NCBI GenBank assembly: GCA_964019155.1
Contig: OZ025240.1
Coordinates: 41,780,802-41,844,801 of the forward strand
Length of the DNA stretch: 64,000 nucleotides
Reading direction: 5' to 3'
DNA from: Osedax fenrisi
Lineage: Eukaryota; Annelida; Polychaeta; Sabellida; Siboglinidae
In this document: positions 42,240 through 55,484 of the stretch, piece after piece
Layout: the number at the start of each line of letters is the position of its first letter
How positions within the stretch are numbered: the stretch's first letter is position 1
Program-made: the position numbers and the translations under genes
Notes under the pieces: model-generated
What the model saw: the letters and a program-made list of their open reading frames with translations, nothing else
Database searches by the model: none
Told to the model about the DNA's origin: nothing

Positions 42240-45200
42240 ATTGCCTGGCCAATATCGTTGGTCGAAACTTCGATTGGGGAAATCTTCTCATCTATTTAAG
42301 AACTTTAACCACCATTCTTAAGTACTTAGTTCAGACTGTAATAAATATATTAAAAAATAAATGTAATATTTATTAGATAATAATTAATAAATAATGTTAT
42401 CTTTTAATTATTTATGAGGGGCTTTTAATTATTTATTAAAATATAATTTTTTCTATGGAAATAGTTAATTAATAATAGTAAAGAAAATAAAATATAAATA
42501 ATTTTATATTATGGAGATCTTTTTAATTTGTATAATTTAAATTATTTATCATTACAGATAACTAATTGAGGTATATATTATAGTTCATTCATACTAACAT
42601 TACATAATTCATCTTGTAGTATTGAGTACAGGGAAATCTTCTCATCTTTTAAAGAACTTTAACCACAATTCTCGATTATGATGAATCATACTGTAATAAA
42701 GATAATAGTTGTAATATTTAAGACTTTTAATTATTTATAAAAATATAATTTTTTATTTGGAAATATTTAATTATAATTAATAAATAATTGTATGAGGGCT
42801 TTACATTTGTAGATATAATTATTAACTGGAGGGATTTATTAAGAAAGACATGTTATTTATAAAAATATTTTGTTTTGGAAATTATTAATTATTAGGTTTT
42901 TTGATTTATGTATACATTTTTTTTTAATATTTAATAAATTAGTGGATATTATATTATATTATTATTATGATATTATTATATTTATGATATTATATTTCAA
43001 AAAATATTATAAAATATTTTTATTAAAATGTATAAATTTTTTTTTATAAAATGTCAACAAATATTTTAAATATATTTCAAAAAAATTCTCATTATTTATG
43101 AGGGGCTTTTAATTATTTATTAGTAAATAAAATAAAATATAAATAATTGTATATTATGGAGGGTAATTTATCGCTTCAGTAAGATAATATTAGAAAACAT
43201 GTAATATAATTCAATAAAAAAAAAATTAACTTAATTCGTAAAATATTGAATAGTCAATATGACTTTTAATTTTAACATAGGATTGATAGGAAATCTTATA
43301 ATGGAGTAGATACAAAATTAATTCAATACATTTTTTAATATATTCCTATTAATGAATTTTGTCATATGATATATATGTACTAGAATTAAATATTATTAAC
43401 AGAATAGCTGACATTTTTTTTTTTTAAATAATAATTTCTTTATAATTTTATCATTTCTAGGATTAAACTTTTTATGTTTATTATTTATTGAATATTTTTG
43501 GTTTTTTGTTTTTAATCAAAAATAAAATTAAGATCAAGTTTATTTTATTCTTAATAAATGTATAATATATATTTACTGTGTGATTATAAAAAAAAATGTG
43601 TTCAAATATTTTTCTAGGAATAATTTGAATTTTAATGATTTCTATAGAAAAAATAAATATTTTCAAGGAAAGATGAATAAAAAATGTCTACGACCTAGTC
43701 AATTTTATTTTTTTTTACCATAATATAATTTTAATTATCATTGAGATGAATGCAATAAAAACATTTTTATATTATATTTTTTTCTAATTTAAAAAAAATA
43801 AAAATATTTTTAACTATACAAAATTTAAAATCTGATTTTGTTAGATCCATATTTTGAATTAAATATACTTAAGTCTCTTAAATGCATATTAAATATATAA
43901 ATAAAGTAAAAGACGATATCATTTAATTGGTTGTCAAGGTAAAACTAAAGATAAATAAATGTTACGCATGCGCAGTAAATTTAATTATAAAACAAATATG
44001 TTTCCTATAAAATGTTATTAAACATCATATTGACAACTCAATTGAGTATAACACAATTTGTAGTTGATACACTACTGTTTATATATATTATATGTTTATA
44101 GTTTTTACTGAAGCAACATATTTAATGACTGACGAGCCACCCTAATGGAGGGATATTTAATTTGTATAAAGATATAATTTAAATTATTTATCATTACAGA
44201 TAATAACTAATTGAGATATATATTATAGTTCATACATACATACATAGTTCATTCATACTAACATTACATAATTCATCTTGTAGTATTGAGTATAGGGAAA
44301 TCTTCTCATTTTTTAAAGATACTTTAACCACCATTTCGATTATGTTGAATCAGACTATAATAAAGATAATAGTTGTAATATTTAGACTTAATTATTTATA
44401 AAAATATAATTTTTTATTTGGAAATATTTAATTATAATTAATAAATAATTGTATACATGAGGGCTTTACATTTGTAGATATAATTATTAATTGATGAGGG
44501 ATTTATTAAGAAAGGCATATTATTTATTTTAAAAAAATGTTTTGTAAATTATTAATTGTTATTTTTTATTTATGTAGAAAAATATATTTTTTTAATATTT
44601 AATAAATTAGTGGATATATATTTCAAAAAATAATTTAAAATATTTGTAATAATACATTTATAATTTTTTTTTATAAAATATCAAAAAATATTTAAAATAT
44701 ATTTCAAAAAAATTCCCATTATTTATGAGGGGCTTTTAATTATTTATTAATTAGTAAATAAAATAAAATATAAATAATTTTATATTATGGAGGGCTTTTT
44801 AATTTGTATAAAGATATAATTTAAATTATTTATCATTACAGATAATAACTAATTGAGGTATATATTATAGTTCATTCATACTAACATTACATAATTCATC
44901 TTGTAGTATTGAGTACATTGAAATCGTCTCATCTTTTAAAGATACTTTAACCACCATTCACGATTATGTTGAATCAGACTGTAATAAAGATAATAGTTGT
45001 AATATTTAAGACTTTTAATTATTTATAAAAATATAATTTGTTATTTGGAAATATTTAATTATAATTAATAAATAATTGTATACATTGGGGCTTTACATTT
45101 GTAGATATAATTATCAATTGATTTATTAAGAATGTTATTTATAAAAATATTTTTTTTTTGGAAATGTAGAAAAATATATTTTTTTTAATATTTAATAAAT

Positions 45201-45300
45201 TAGTTGATAAATATTTAAAAATATTAAAAAATATTTTTAATAAATGTATACATTTTTTTAATAAAATGTCAAATAATATTTAAAATATATTTCAAAAAAT
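42240..45300. repeat. degenerate direct repeats, three to four AT-rich copies
   Basis: A block containing TATCATTACAGATAA, CTAATTGAGGTATATATTAT, AGTTCATTCATACTAACATT and CATCTTGTAGTATTGAGTA occurs at 42540-42630, 44175-44290 and 44815-44910. Each is followed by a TCTTCTCATC-like (once TCGTCTCATC), TTTAACCAC and GGGCTTTACATTTGTAGATA series. A partial copy starts at about 42275. TATTTATGAGGGGCTTTTAA occurs at 42409, 43093 and 44714. No coding frame or transposon end was found. Confidence 0.7.
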
Positions 45301-45529
45301 TCCGACAAAATATTTCAAAAAAAGCGTAGTGAAATCAAATTTATTTTTCGTGTTTTTATTGATCGCGAGGTACGAATTTTAAAATTCTAACAATTCAGGT
45401 GAAAATGGTTCAATACATTTTTTAAAATGTAGTTTTAAACAAAATATTAATATACATTTTTAATAAATCATTGCATTATTTTAAATCAATATATATATAT
45501 ATACATATATAAAATGTATATTATACATA

Positions 45530-45676
45530 TCGCGGCGAGCGCAGGCGAGCGCCAGCGTTCTAGCATCGTCGAGCACAAAGTGGCTCGCAAATAGAACATT
45601 TAGCGAGCCACTTTGTGCTAGCACGCTGGCGCTCGCCTAAGCTCGTGCGCGCTCGCCTAAGCTCGCCTGCGCTCGC
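45530..45676. repeat. isolated GC-rich palindrome
   Basis: An abrupt island of GCGAGCGCAGGCGAGCGCCA-type sequence in very AT-rich DNA. The left arm GAGCACAAAGTGGCTCGC pairs with GCGAGCCACTTTGTGC on the right, and the outer GGCGAGCGCCAGCG with CGCTGGCGCTCGCC. The right side repeats GCTCGCCTAAGCTCG twice. There is no open frame of note and no known family. Confidence 0.8.
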
Positions 45677-45719
45677 GGTGTGTACACCCATTTAGAAATG
45701 ATATTATATATATATATAT

Positions 45720-46340
45720 ATATAAATATGTATATACACACACACATACATAAATATATACATACTCATAATGACATATGCATATATTCTATATATAGAA
45801 CATATCACTATATTGATAATTAATAATTTAAAATAAAACTATAATTTAATAATATAATCCTATTATCTAAAGCTAAATTGTCCTTAATTGATTTTAAATA
45901 TGCAGATTGAGATTTAGTTATAAAATAATGAAATTTAATATCACTTAGTGTTTTAATTAATAGTATACAATCCTACTATCATCTTTATAATCAAATTATC
46001 TAAATAAATAAATTAAATAATCACTAATAATATCTACACTAGGACAGTCATTACAATTCTTTAACATACAAGTTCTATTTTCTATATTACAGGCTCATTT
46101 TTCTAATAATTCCTTATAATTTATCTTATGGGGTAGAACATTTAACATTAATTTAACGTTTTGGTGAATTACACATACTCAATGAATTCCTTCACTATTT
46201 ACTGATCTACAATTAATTTATTATATTTTATTTCTGTACATTTATAGTTACTTTGGGAGTCAATACAAATGGAACATTTGTCCATTTAAATATAATTTGT
46301 AGAGTAGATATGTATATATTGAATTGTTATAGATTAAAGA
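45720..46340. other. AT-rich stretch, nothing recognised
   Basis: TA and CA simple repeats at the left edge, then AT-rich sequence without motifs. Confidence 0.5.
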
Positions 46341-46345
46341 AGTAG

Positions 46346-46801
46346 CACAGATTTTCCGAAGGAAAGATATAACACTTACGCGAAATCGTGTAATTCAAAT
46401 TTGTATACAAAATACCCTGGTGCCACCTATAGCGGGTTACTTTTAGGAACTATGCGTTGTTTATAATGTAAATTCGTATATAACTATACACCTTTAAAAT
46501 GTTAAATAATATGCCTTAAATTAATATTTATATGATGACAACTAAGTGTTCATTACTAATATATAACAAACAAATATGATATTTATGTTTTAAATGCTAT
46601 AAGTATATATTTAGTAAGTAAAAGTTAATTTATATTGCATGTAATTTAATAGAGCAATGAAAACATTGTTGTATGCAAACAGAGCCGAACCTAAATCTAT
46701 TTCAATGATTTCGATACTACTGCTAGCAGCGGTTGGGGATATTACTAAATTACGTTGCATGCATAGGGAGTGTTATATCTTTGCTTCGCAAAATCTTTGG
46801 A
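46346..46801 (+). mobile_element. family B (CCAAAG-end) transposon, copy B1
   Basis: Ends CAGATTTTCCGAAGGAAAG and TTTGCTTCGCAAAATCTTTG form an imperfect inverted repeat, each next to GATATAACACT or AGTGTTATATC. AAGTAG flanks both sides, a likely target duplication. The interior contains GGTGCCACCTATAGCGGGTT and GCAAACAGAGCCGAACC, conserved in B2 and B3. It encodes no protein. Confidence 0.75.
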
Positions 46802-46872
46802 AGTAGTGTACAATATATGAAGGCATGTCACAATGCACTTCATACTACATTTTACAGTTTATAATGTAAATA

Positions 46873-47037
46873 TATAGGCAGCATATGGTCTATTAATAGT
46901 GTGGTGCATAGATTTCAATTCCTTGAATCAGTTTTTTTATATTGTAAATACAAAAAAAAACAGATTTATTCAATGTATTCAATGTATTCAATGTAGAATT
47001 CAGGCTAAGACTATTAATAGACCATATGATGCCTATA
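46873..47037. mobile_element. small MITE with TATAGGCAGCATATGG ends
   Basis: TATAGGCAGCATATGGTCTA and its complement TAGACCATATGATGCCTATA bracket about 165 bases. The interior has a further GATTTCAATTCCTTGAATC inverted block. TA flanks it. No relatives were noticed in the window. Confidence 0.65.
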
Positions 47038-47039
47038 TA

Positions 47040-48396
47040 ATATTGTATTTATAATGTATGTATTTATGTGTATAATATAAACTGTATATGTATGTGTATA
47101 TGAGTATATATATGTGTATGCTTACTATATTGATTATCTGATAATGACACTATTTACATATTTAAAATAATAAAATCCAGTTACATTTAGATCATTAATA
47201 TATATATAGTTATAAACTAACTAAATATTTATATCTCCATTCTGTTTTTCATGAAGGGCATTTTGTTAGTACCATATAGTTAGTACTGATAGCCCTCACC
47301 ATGTATAACACTGGAAGTGAAATCTTTGATACAGCTCTTATTGCAACTGAATAAATAAAATTATTATGTTACTTTGAATATTATATTTTAAATTAGACAT
47401 TTTACATTTAAATAGACATTTTACAATTTAATTTATTACTTGCATTTATTTATAGTTATTAAACAGTATAAACATTATTTTTTAATGTTAATATAATATA
47501 TAATTTTGTGATACTAATAATATTTTATTAGTTTTACATATTTGTTCTTTATTTTTGTTCTTACAATAATAAAGTTTCACTACCTTGGTAAATGCACATA
47601 ATGAAAAAAATATCATAATTATCCGGCTAATTTTTTTGCTATATGCAAAAAGTATATGAATAAATTATGATATAATATTTGTATAAATATAATTATATAT
47701 ATAAGTGAAGAGACAATATAGGTGGACATATTTTAATAATAAATATATAATATATACTTTGAAATAAATTATATTAAAAAAAAACTAATCATAATAATGT
47801 AGCTTTATATATATATAATGTAGCTTTATCTGTATTTTACAAAAATAAATGTATCATTGAATATAAATTGTATATAAAATGATCTTTTAATGAGGCTTTG
47901 TACTTACTAGTATTCTATTAACATGTAAATGCATGTATTGTATGCACACTGATGTACCTATTTAAATAGTATATCATGTGGACATTATATCAGTTTTATA
48001 TGATATCATCCTTTTGGGATAACATATAAATTTTAATTAATTTTGATTTATAAATTATACATATATTTATAATTTTTTGTAAATATTAATATCAATTCAT
48101 TTTTTATATAATTAAAAATGACATTAATTATGGATTTATTCTCAGGAATTATTAAATAATGATTTCTTTATAATTAAAAATGATATTAAATATATTAAAA
48201 ATGTACTATGTAATAATTTTTTATACTAATTTTATATATTTAATAATTTCTAAGAATAAATAAATAATTAATGTAATTTTTAATTATATAAAATTAATTG
48301 ATTTCATTATTTTCAAAAAATATATAATATTGAAAAATACATCATATTAATGTAAACTAATTATGATTTACAATATATTTATATTATATATTTTAA
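47040..48396. other. AT-rich stretch between family B copies
   Basis: No exon or repeat family member was recognised. Confidence 0.5.
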
Positions 48397-48542
48397 GGGG
48401 TATCCCACTACTAGTATATTCGGCAAATTGCCGGAAATATAGTAACTTTAAAGGGGGTACCCATTACAACTTTATAGAAAATCATTTTAAAGTTACAATA
48501 TTTCCGGTAATTTGTCGGAAATACTTGTAGAGGGATACCCAC
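48397..48542. mobile_element. TTAA-flanked MITE, copy 3 (piggyBac-like)
   Basis: Ends GGGGTATCCCACTAC and GTAGAGGGATACCCAC, with TTAA at 48393-48396 and 48543-48546. It is shorter than copies 1 and 2. An internal GGGGGTACCC box near 48453 suggests a rearrangement between two copies. Confidence 0.75.
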
Positions 48543-49223
48543 TTAAAATATACAATATAAATCATAATTAGTTTAAATTAATATGATATATTTTATCTTC
48601 AATATTATATATTTTTCTTATACATACTATTAATTTTAATATATAAATTATTAATAATATTACTATTTTTTGTATATTTGATAATTTACTTTAATTCATG
48701 TTGAACATACAAAAAAAAATTTCTGTAATTTTGTTAGTTGAATGAGTGTATTATATATTATATGAAATGCTTCGCAAAATTGTTGTGTTCTTGGAAAATA
48801 TTCTACGATTAAATTGAATTTTATAATTCTTATATTATATATTCTTGGTTATACGCTATTACGATTTGTCATTTTTGAAACTTGTATCCAATTAATCCTG
48901 TATAATTATCACTATCCTCTATATATTTATATACTATTTCATCAAGTTCGCCTTCATTAAAATATCAAAGTTTACTTTAAATTATATAGCTTACTTACCA
49001 TAAATTGTGATTAAAAAACTATTTAACCATATGTCTTATGGCATTTCTCATGCACTAATTTATTGTATAGTTCACATATAACTAAAGATTAAATCTATTT
49101 TAAATAATGTCATATGGATAATTACTTTGTACAACTCTGTTATATAAGTAATGTTTGCACATATACAATATTATAGTAAAAATTCTTATATTAAATAATA
49201 AATGATTACAATATAAAGTTATA

Positions 49224-49681
49224 TCAAAGATTTTGCGAAGCAAAGATATAACACTCCCTATGCATGCAACATAATTTAGTAATATCCCCTGCCTCTGCTA
49301 GCAGTAGTATCGAAATCACTGAAATAGATTTAGGTTCGGCTCTGTTTGCATACAACAATGTTTTCATTGCTCTATTAAATTACATTCAATATAAATTAGC
49401 TTTTACTTACTAAATATATACTTATAGCATTTAAAACATACATATAATATTTGTTTGTTATATATTAGTAATGAAAACTTAGTTTTCATCATATAAATAT
49501 TAATTTATAGCATATTATTTAATATTTTAAAAGTGTATAGTTAAATATGAATTTACATTATAAACAACAAATAGTTCCTAAAAGTAACCCGCTTATAGGT
49601 GGCACTGGGGTATTTTGTATACAAATTCGAATTACACGATTTCGCGTAAGTGTTATATCTTTCCTTCGGAAAATCTTTGGT
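49224..49681 (-). mobile_element. family B transposon, copy B2 (inverted)
   Basis: Ends TCAAAGATTTTGCGAAGCAA and TTCCTTCGGAAAATCTTTGG, flanked by TTATA on both sides. It matches B1 in reverse over the whole length, including GGTTCGGCTCTGTTTGC and AACCCGCTTATAGGTGGCAC. With B1 it forms a large inverted pair separated by about 2.4 kb. Confidence 0.8.
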
Positions 49682-50600
49682 TATATTATAATATTTATAT
49701 AAAATGTATAATACACATGAGTTTATAATATACACATATAATATATATATATGAAATATATAAAAAAAATTATAATTATGTAAATAGAATTATATATATA
49801 AATACAATATTATATATGATATGTCACTCCCATCTAAATATAGATCATAGTTACTAATTTTAATTGAAATATATATTGCAAGCAATATGCATATCAGGAA
49901 GTTAAATATACACCTATATATTTAGGTCATACAAATTACGATATTTTCAAGTTTTATCATACTTAGTAATTTGATTAATTAATAACATTATGTACATATA
50001 TTAGGTTATTCTTATTAATATTAGTGAATATATATGTACATTATATAATATAGAAATAACATTTATATACTTGGATTCACATTACATTTATTATATTAAA
50101 ATGAACAATTCACAGCCTCATTGATTTTGATTATTATACGTCATTTATATTTCAAATTACTAAACCTATCTAAATATTTCGATTTTTATTGTCCTTTGTA
50201 AATCTAAATGTTTGTTTATAACTTAAATAGAATCCAAAAGTTATGAAATAATTATCAATTATTTAACTATATATAATATAAAATAAAAATTGAATAAAAT
50301 ATTTTTTAAATTTAAAATTCAAATATCCCAGAATTTATATTTGGGATCCTACTATGACGTCACAGTTCATTTTTCGTTTTATATTTCGTTTTTTGATTAA
50401 AACACATTATTTTGGTATAAATAAGTATTATTTCAAAATGTTATGAATATAGTTCATATTTATTTATACCATAAATATAATATTATATTAATATGGATAA
50501 TCTATTTTCATGCATATTATGCTTTAAGTGAAATTAAAATATGGCAATTTTTAAGCCTAACGTCATATTTATAAATTAATAAAATAATATCAGAGATTTC
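49682..50600. other. AT-rich stretch, nothing recognised
   Basis: No repeat family member or splice-bounded frame was found. Confidence 0.5.
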
Positions 50601-50602
50601 AA

Positions 50603-50759
50603 ATGGATATTAGTTCATACCTGTTTCCCATCAATATGTGGTATTGTGCAGTTTACGGATTAAAGTATAATGCCATTTCGGATACTCGAAACAATCAAAC
50701 ATTGCAGAGCATAGCTAGGGTCCTCCAAGCAGTTATCCTACCTATCATTGTGTATGGAG
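50603..50759 (+). CDS. candidate first coding exon of an unidentified, possibly membrane, protein
   Basis: From an ATG the frame gives MDISSYLFPINMWYCAVYGL, KYNAISDTRNNQTLQSIARV and LQAVILPIIVYG, then a GGAG|GTGTGT donor with one trailing base. The last 15 residues are hydrophobic, as in a first membrane segment, and the head contains a Pro- and aromatic-rich stretch. It could be the start of a multi-pass receptor of the gustatory/odorant type. It could also be a LINE relic, since the LQAVILPIIVYG end resembles the L-x-P-x-x-YG block of RT C-terminal regions. No continuing exon was recognised downstream. Confidence 0.25.
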
Positions 50760-51048
50760 GTGTGTTTATATATATATAATTTGTATGTGTAATTGTATAT
50801 GGAATAAATATGAAAGTTTATACAATGATTAAAAAAGTAAAAGTAAGTACAGTTTGTAATTTTTCAACTTATTGGTCAATATTATTATAGATCTTTAATT
50901 TAGTTATTAAAATACATTATTATTACATATTATATAATCATATATTATTTATATAAATATTTAATAGATTCTTCTGTAGCTAAAAATTCAAATTTCTAAT
51001 TGAATTATAGTTTTATTTATTTAGAAATAATGTTACATTAAATAAGAT

Positions 51049-51050
<2 letters not shown>

Positions 51051-51097
<47 letters not shown>
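51051..51097. repeat. (TA)n microsatellite
   Basis: A pure TA run. Confidence 0.95.
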
Positions 51098-51099
<2 letters not shown>

Positions 51100-52062
51100 G
51101 AAACATATAGTTTCATTTAAGACATCAACTCCCTTTCTTGAGAGTTAAGCCTTTCTGTTAATCTCTAACCAAACATACATACAGACTATTACAGTATTTC
51201 TCAGCCAGATACCATGGTAACCATTCATACGGCCATACCTGAGTGGGGGGTACCTAAATGTATAGATAAAATATTAAATACATCTGTTTTTATCATTTCT
51301 ACAATTAAGGGTGCGAGTTAAAATATGATTAATATTTATATTTTAACAACAACAATGTACAGTTAAAGTATCACATTTTTTCATGTTTAATATCTTATTT
51401 ATAAATTTGTAAAATTTCTCAAATTATATTTATATCAATATAAAGTGTTTTATGAACGTAATCGATATAATAATTATTTGAAATTGATAGTAAAGTATGT
51501 ATTATATTAACTTAAATTTTATATATTAAACTTTGAATGTAATTTTCTCAAGTTTTTACTTTTTCACTTATTAACAACATGCAAATCATACTACTTTTTG
51601 ATTATTATTATTTTTATCTGAAATTGTTACTGTAAATGTATAACATATACATCTATATGAATCCTGTTGGATTTATTATATTTTATATTAATTAAATAAA
51701 GTATGATAAACATACATTTTAATGAAAAAAAATAAAAAATAAATAGTTAAATAATGGAGACTATTTTTTTTACACAATTTTAAATTAACTACAATTATAT
51801 AAAGAAAGATCCTATATGATGGACGAAAGTTTCTATTGAATAAACAAAAAAGTATGTAATTATCTCAAATAGTTATGTATCCTTAGCGTTTTTAGATATA
51901 GCTATAATATCATTGTTTAGATGAACGGGAACCTCTCCCCTTAAGTATTTTATGTTTTTGATATACTATATTATTTTGATATACTATAATTAGTTATATT
52001 TAAATTGTAGGCGGTTATGGTGCATAATCCGCACAATCCATATTTTATATATTTAATATCAC

Positions 52063-52135
52063 TAACTAACTAGTTCACTAACTAACTAATTAACTAACTA
52101 ACTCACTAGCTAACTCACTAGCTAACTCACTAGTG
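52063..52135. repeat. (CTAA)n/(CTAGCTAACTCA)n microsatellite
   Basis: Tandem CTAA units passing into CTAACTCACTAG repeats. Confidence 0.9.
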
Positions 52136-52455
52136 CAACTGCTTAGTATTATATAATGGAATTAATTTTATATATATATATAATAAACGATATAATATAT
52201 GTTATCAATATTTATTCGTAGCATGACTCATGTACTATATGAAATATACATAAATTATTAATACCGTAATATATGGTATGATATATTTATATAATTTATA
52301 TATATCGTTATAACATGTATACTTTACATAAATTGTATATATATATATATATGAACTTATAATGTAATATTATAGATAAATACACTTAATTATATCAACA
52401 TATTATATTATATTATATTATATAAAGTTTGGAAAAATATAAAATTATAGTAATA

Positions 52456-52937
52456 GCAAATATTTTTCTAAAGAAAGATATAACTGTTATATTATAACAC
52501 TTATGCGAAATCGTGTTTATCGAATTTTTATACAAAATATCCCAGTACCACCTATATCGGGTTACTTTTAGGAACTAGGTGTTGTTTATAATGTAAATTC
52601 GTAAAAAACTATACACTTTTAAAATGTTAAATAATATGCTTTAAATTAGTATTTAATTGATGAAAACTAAGTGTTCATTACTAATATATAACAAACAAAT
52701 ATGATATGTATGTTTTAAATGCTATAAGATATATTTGGTGAGTAAATGCTAATTTATATTATATGTAATTTAATAGAGCAATGAAAACATTGTTATATGA
52801 AAAGTTTTCATATGAAAACAGAGCCGAACCTAAATATATTTCAATGTTTCGATACTACTGTTAGCAGCGACATCAGGTATTACAAATTATGTTACATGCA
52901 TAGGGAGTGTTATATCTTTGCTTCGCAAAATATTTAG
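52456..52937 (+). mobile_element. family B transposon, copy B3
   Basis: In the same orientation as B1. It contains GAAAGATATAACTGTT, ATACAAAATATCCCAGTACC, ACAGAGCCGAACC and the right end TTGCTTCGCAAAATATTTAG. It is more diverged, with a small internal duplication (GAAAAGTTTTCATATGAAAA) near 52800. Confidence 0.75.
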
Positions 52938-53316
52938 TATATTATATATGTATAAACTTATATTAACATATATAACTAATATAAATTATAAAAATGTATA
53001 ATTATATTATATATAATATATTATCTTATGATATATAATATTTGTTTTAAAACCACTTAATGATAAAGTTTATCATAACATGTATTCGTAAAGATTTACA
53101 TATTTAAATGTTGTAACAATTTGTAATCTTTTATAATTTATTAATAACATATTCTTAGTGAATAATATATACTATATATAATATAGGATCAGTTTGATAT
53201 ACTATAGACTATATTATATATTTTATATAAACAGTACTACATTTAATTAAAAAATATAAATAAGTATTAATAATAATGGATATATCAATTGATTCTGACG
53301 ATAATATTATTATCTT

Positions 53317-53320
<4 letters not shown>

Positions 53321-53358
<38 letters not shown>
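53321..53358. repeat. (TA)n microsatellite
   Basis: A pure TA run. Confidence 0.95.
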
Positions 53359-53362
<4 letters not shown>

Positions 53363-53510
53363 TACCATATACAGTGTGTATGATAAACCATGTTATTATT
53401 TTATAATTATGATAAATTTGAAAAATATATATAATTATTATAATAATATATATATAATTATATAACTTTAAAAACCTGTCATTTAGTGAGCCGGTATTTA
53501 ACAAATACTT

Positions 53511-54180
53511 CGTACACCAAGGTTTACATTTGATAATCCTAAATAAATGAATTTATATCAATTTGATAACTATACATAAAATGAATTATGATAAATTGAA
53601 ATAATATACATTTATTAATTATAAATAATATGAAATTCATTTCATCATGATACATTTAAATAATACACCAAGGTTTACATTTGATAATCCTAAATAAATG
53701 AATTACCCTCAATTTGATAAATATTATAGTTATTATAATGTATGGTACCGCATACATAAAATGAATTATGATAAATTTAAATAATATATATTTATTAATT
53801 ATAAATAATATGAAATTCATTTAAATAATACTCCAAGTTTTACATTTGATAATCCTAAATAAATGAATTACGATCAATTTGATAACTATACATTTGATAA
53901 TCCTAAATAAATGAATTACGATCAATTTGATAACTATACATAAAATGAATTATGATAAATTGAAATAATATACATTTATTAATTATAAATAATATGAAAT
54001 TCATTTCATCATGATACATTTAAATAAGACATCAAGGTTTACATTTTATAATACTAAATAAATGAATTACGATCAATTTTATAACTTTAAAAAAAATGAA
54101 TTATGATAAATTTTAATAATACACATTTAATAATTATAAATAAAATGTATTTCATTATGAATTATGATAAATTTAAATGA
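53511..54180. repeat. tandem repeat of about 150 bp, four to five units
   Basis: CCAAGGTTTACATTTGATAA and CCTAAATAAATGAATTA recur at about 53518, 53668, 53832, 53888 and 54032, interleaved with ATAAAATGAATTATGATAAA and ATAATATGAAATTCATTT. Units vary in length by internal duplication and deletion. No coding content. Confidence 0.8.
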
Positions 54181-54249
54181 GCAATATTTGATACTTATCA
54201 TAATACACTATAAATAATACCTATTTTAATAATAATATATATATGATAA

Positions 54250-54790
54250 ATATAAATATTATTTTAAAATTAAATGAAATTAATTTAATAAATATATATA
54301 AAACAATTGAAATAATGAAAAATATTCTTTTTCATTATAATAAGTTATTATAATAATTATAAAATAATGATTTAATCATTTTATAATTATAATATTATAT
54401 TATAACGTTAATAAACGATATTAAATATCGATATAACGATATTAAATATCGTTATTATTTTAAAAAATTAATTTCAAAATACGATTACGAAATTACCTTA
54501 GCAAATATAAAATAAAAGTAGTACATATATATTCTTTTGAATATAAAATACACAATAATTTACCTTATAACTGAAGAATAATACAACTGTAAGTACACTG
54601 TAATTATTACTAAAAAATAAGGCAATCAATTTGACATCAGGGTTAATAATAAATAATAATAAATAATAATAACAATAATAATAGAATCTATAAAAACATG
54701 GTAGTAATTGGATATTTATATTAACAATTGTAGCAATGGAATACCAAACTGTATAATTAACTTTAGATATATGTTCCTATATATATATAT

Positions 54791-54824
<34 letters not shown>

Positions 54825-54924
54825 TTATCTATTATAATAATCGGAACTATAGTTTATGTGAAATAGTATCATTAGGAAATTAATCATAAATAATAATATA
54901 TTATACTTAAGCTATAAGCTAGGT

Positions 54925-54962
<38 letters not shown>

Positions 54963-55290
54963 AAATTAATTAATTAATATGTTTCTATTACTATATAAAT
55001 ATTTGATTTTTATACATTATTACATAAGCAATATAATACAATACAAACCAGAGTAGACTCGTGTAGGTATTTGTCAAATAAACCATATGGTTTGAAGTAG
55101 TATTTGTTACCTATCTTTAATATTTTACAGTTATTATAATTAAAAAAATATTCAATATATATTACCCCCGGGATATTACTATATTAAAAAATATACACGC
55201 GAATTAAAGTAGATATAGAAACTATTGAGGCATTCGTGATTTAATAGTAATTGAATATTACTATTACTTTATAAACCCTGGTATAATTTA
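54250..55290. other. AT-rich stretch with TA runs
   Basis: (TA)n at 54780-54822 and 54930-54959, with (AATAAT)n near 54640-54680. No exon was seen. Confidence 0.5.
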
Positions 55291-55302
55291 TATAATACAC
55301 GT

Positions 55303-55484
55303 ATTGTTATTTGTTATTTTTATTTGGTGGAATCCTTTCATCCCATCATGGAACTTAGATAAGTTTTCACTTTCGACCATATATGGCTCTAATGTCCCAA
55401 AATTAATTAATGATCCTGACGAGGCTTGAACTCGTGTCCACTGCTTGTGTGTCAGAAGCCCTAGCCACTGAGCCACACATGCAG
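55303..55484 (-). mobile_element. tRNA-derived SINE, copy 3 (minus strand, shortened body)
   Basis: The minus strand starts TGCATGTGTGGCTCAGTGGC with the A box, then the B box GAGTTCAAGCCTCGTC, and goes directly to GGGACATTAGAGCCATATAT, GATGGGATGAAAGGATTCCA and an AAATAAAAATAACAAATAAC tail. About 100 bases present in copy 1 between B box and GACATTAGA are missing, so this is a separate subfamily or a deletion. Confidence 0.8.

Larger units (their letters stand above)
50770..52440. other. AT-rich stretch, no supported exon
   Basis: Contains a (TA)n run (51051-51097) and a GC-richer patch at 51.12-51.26 kb with GCCATACCTGAGTGGGGGGT but no usable frame. Confidence 0.4.
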
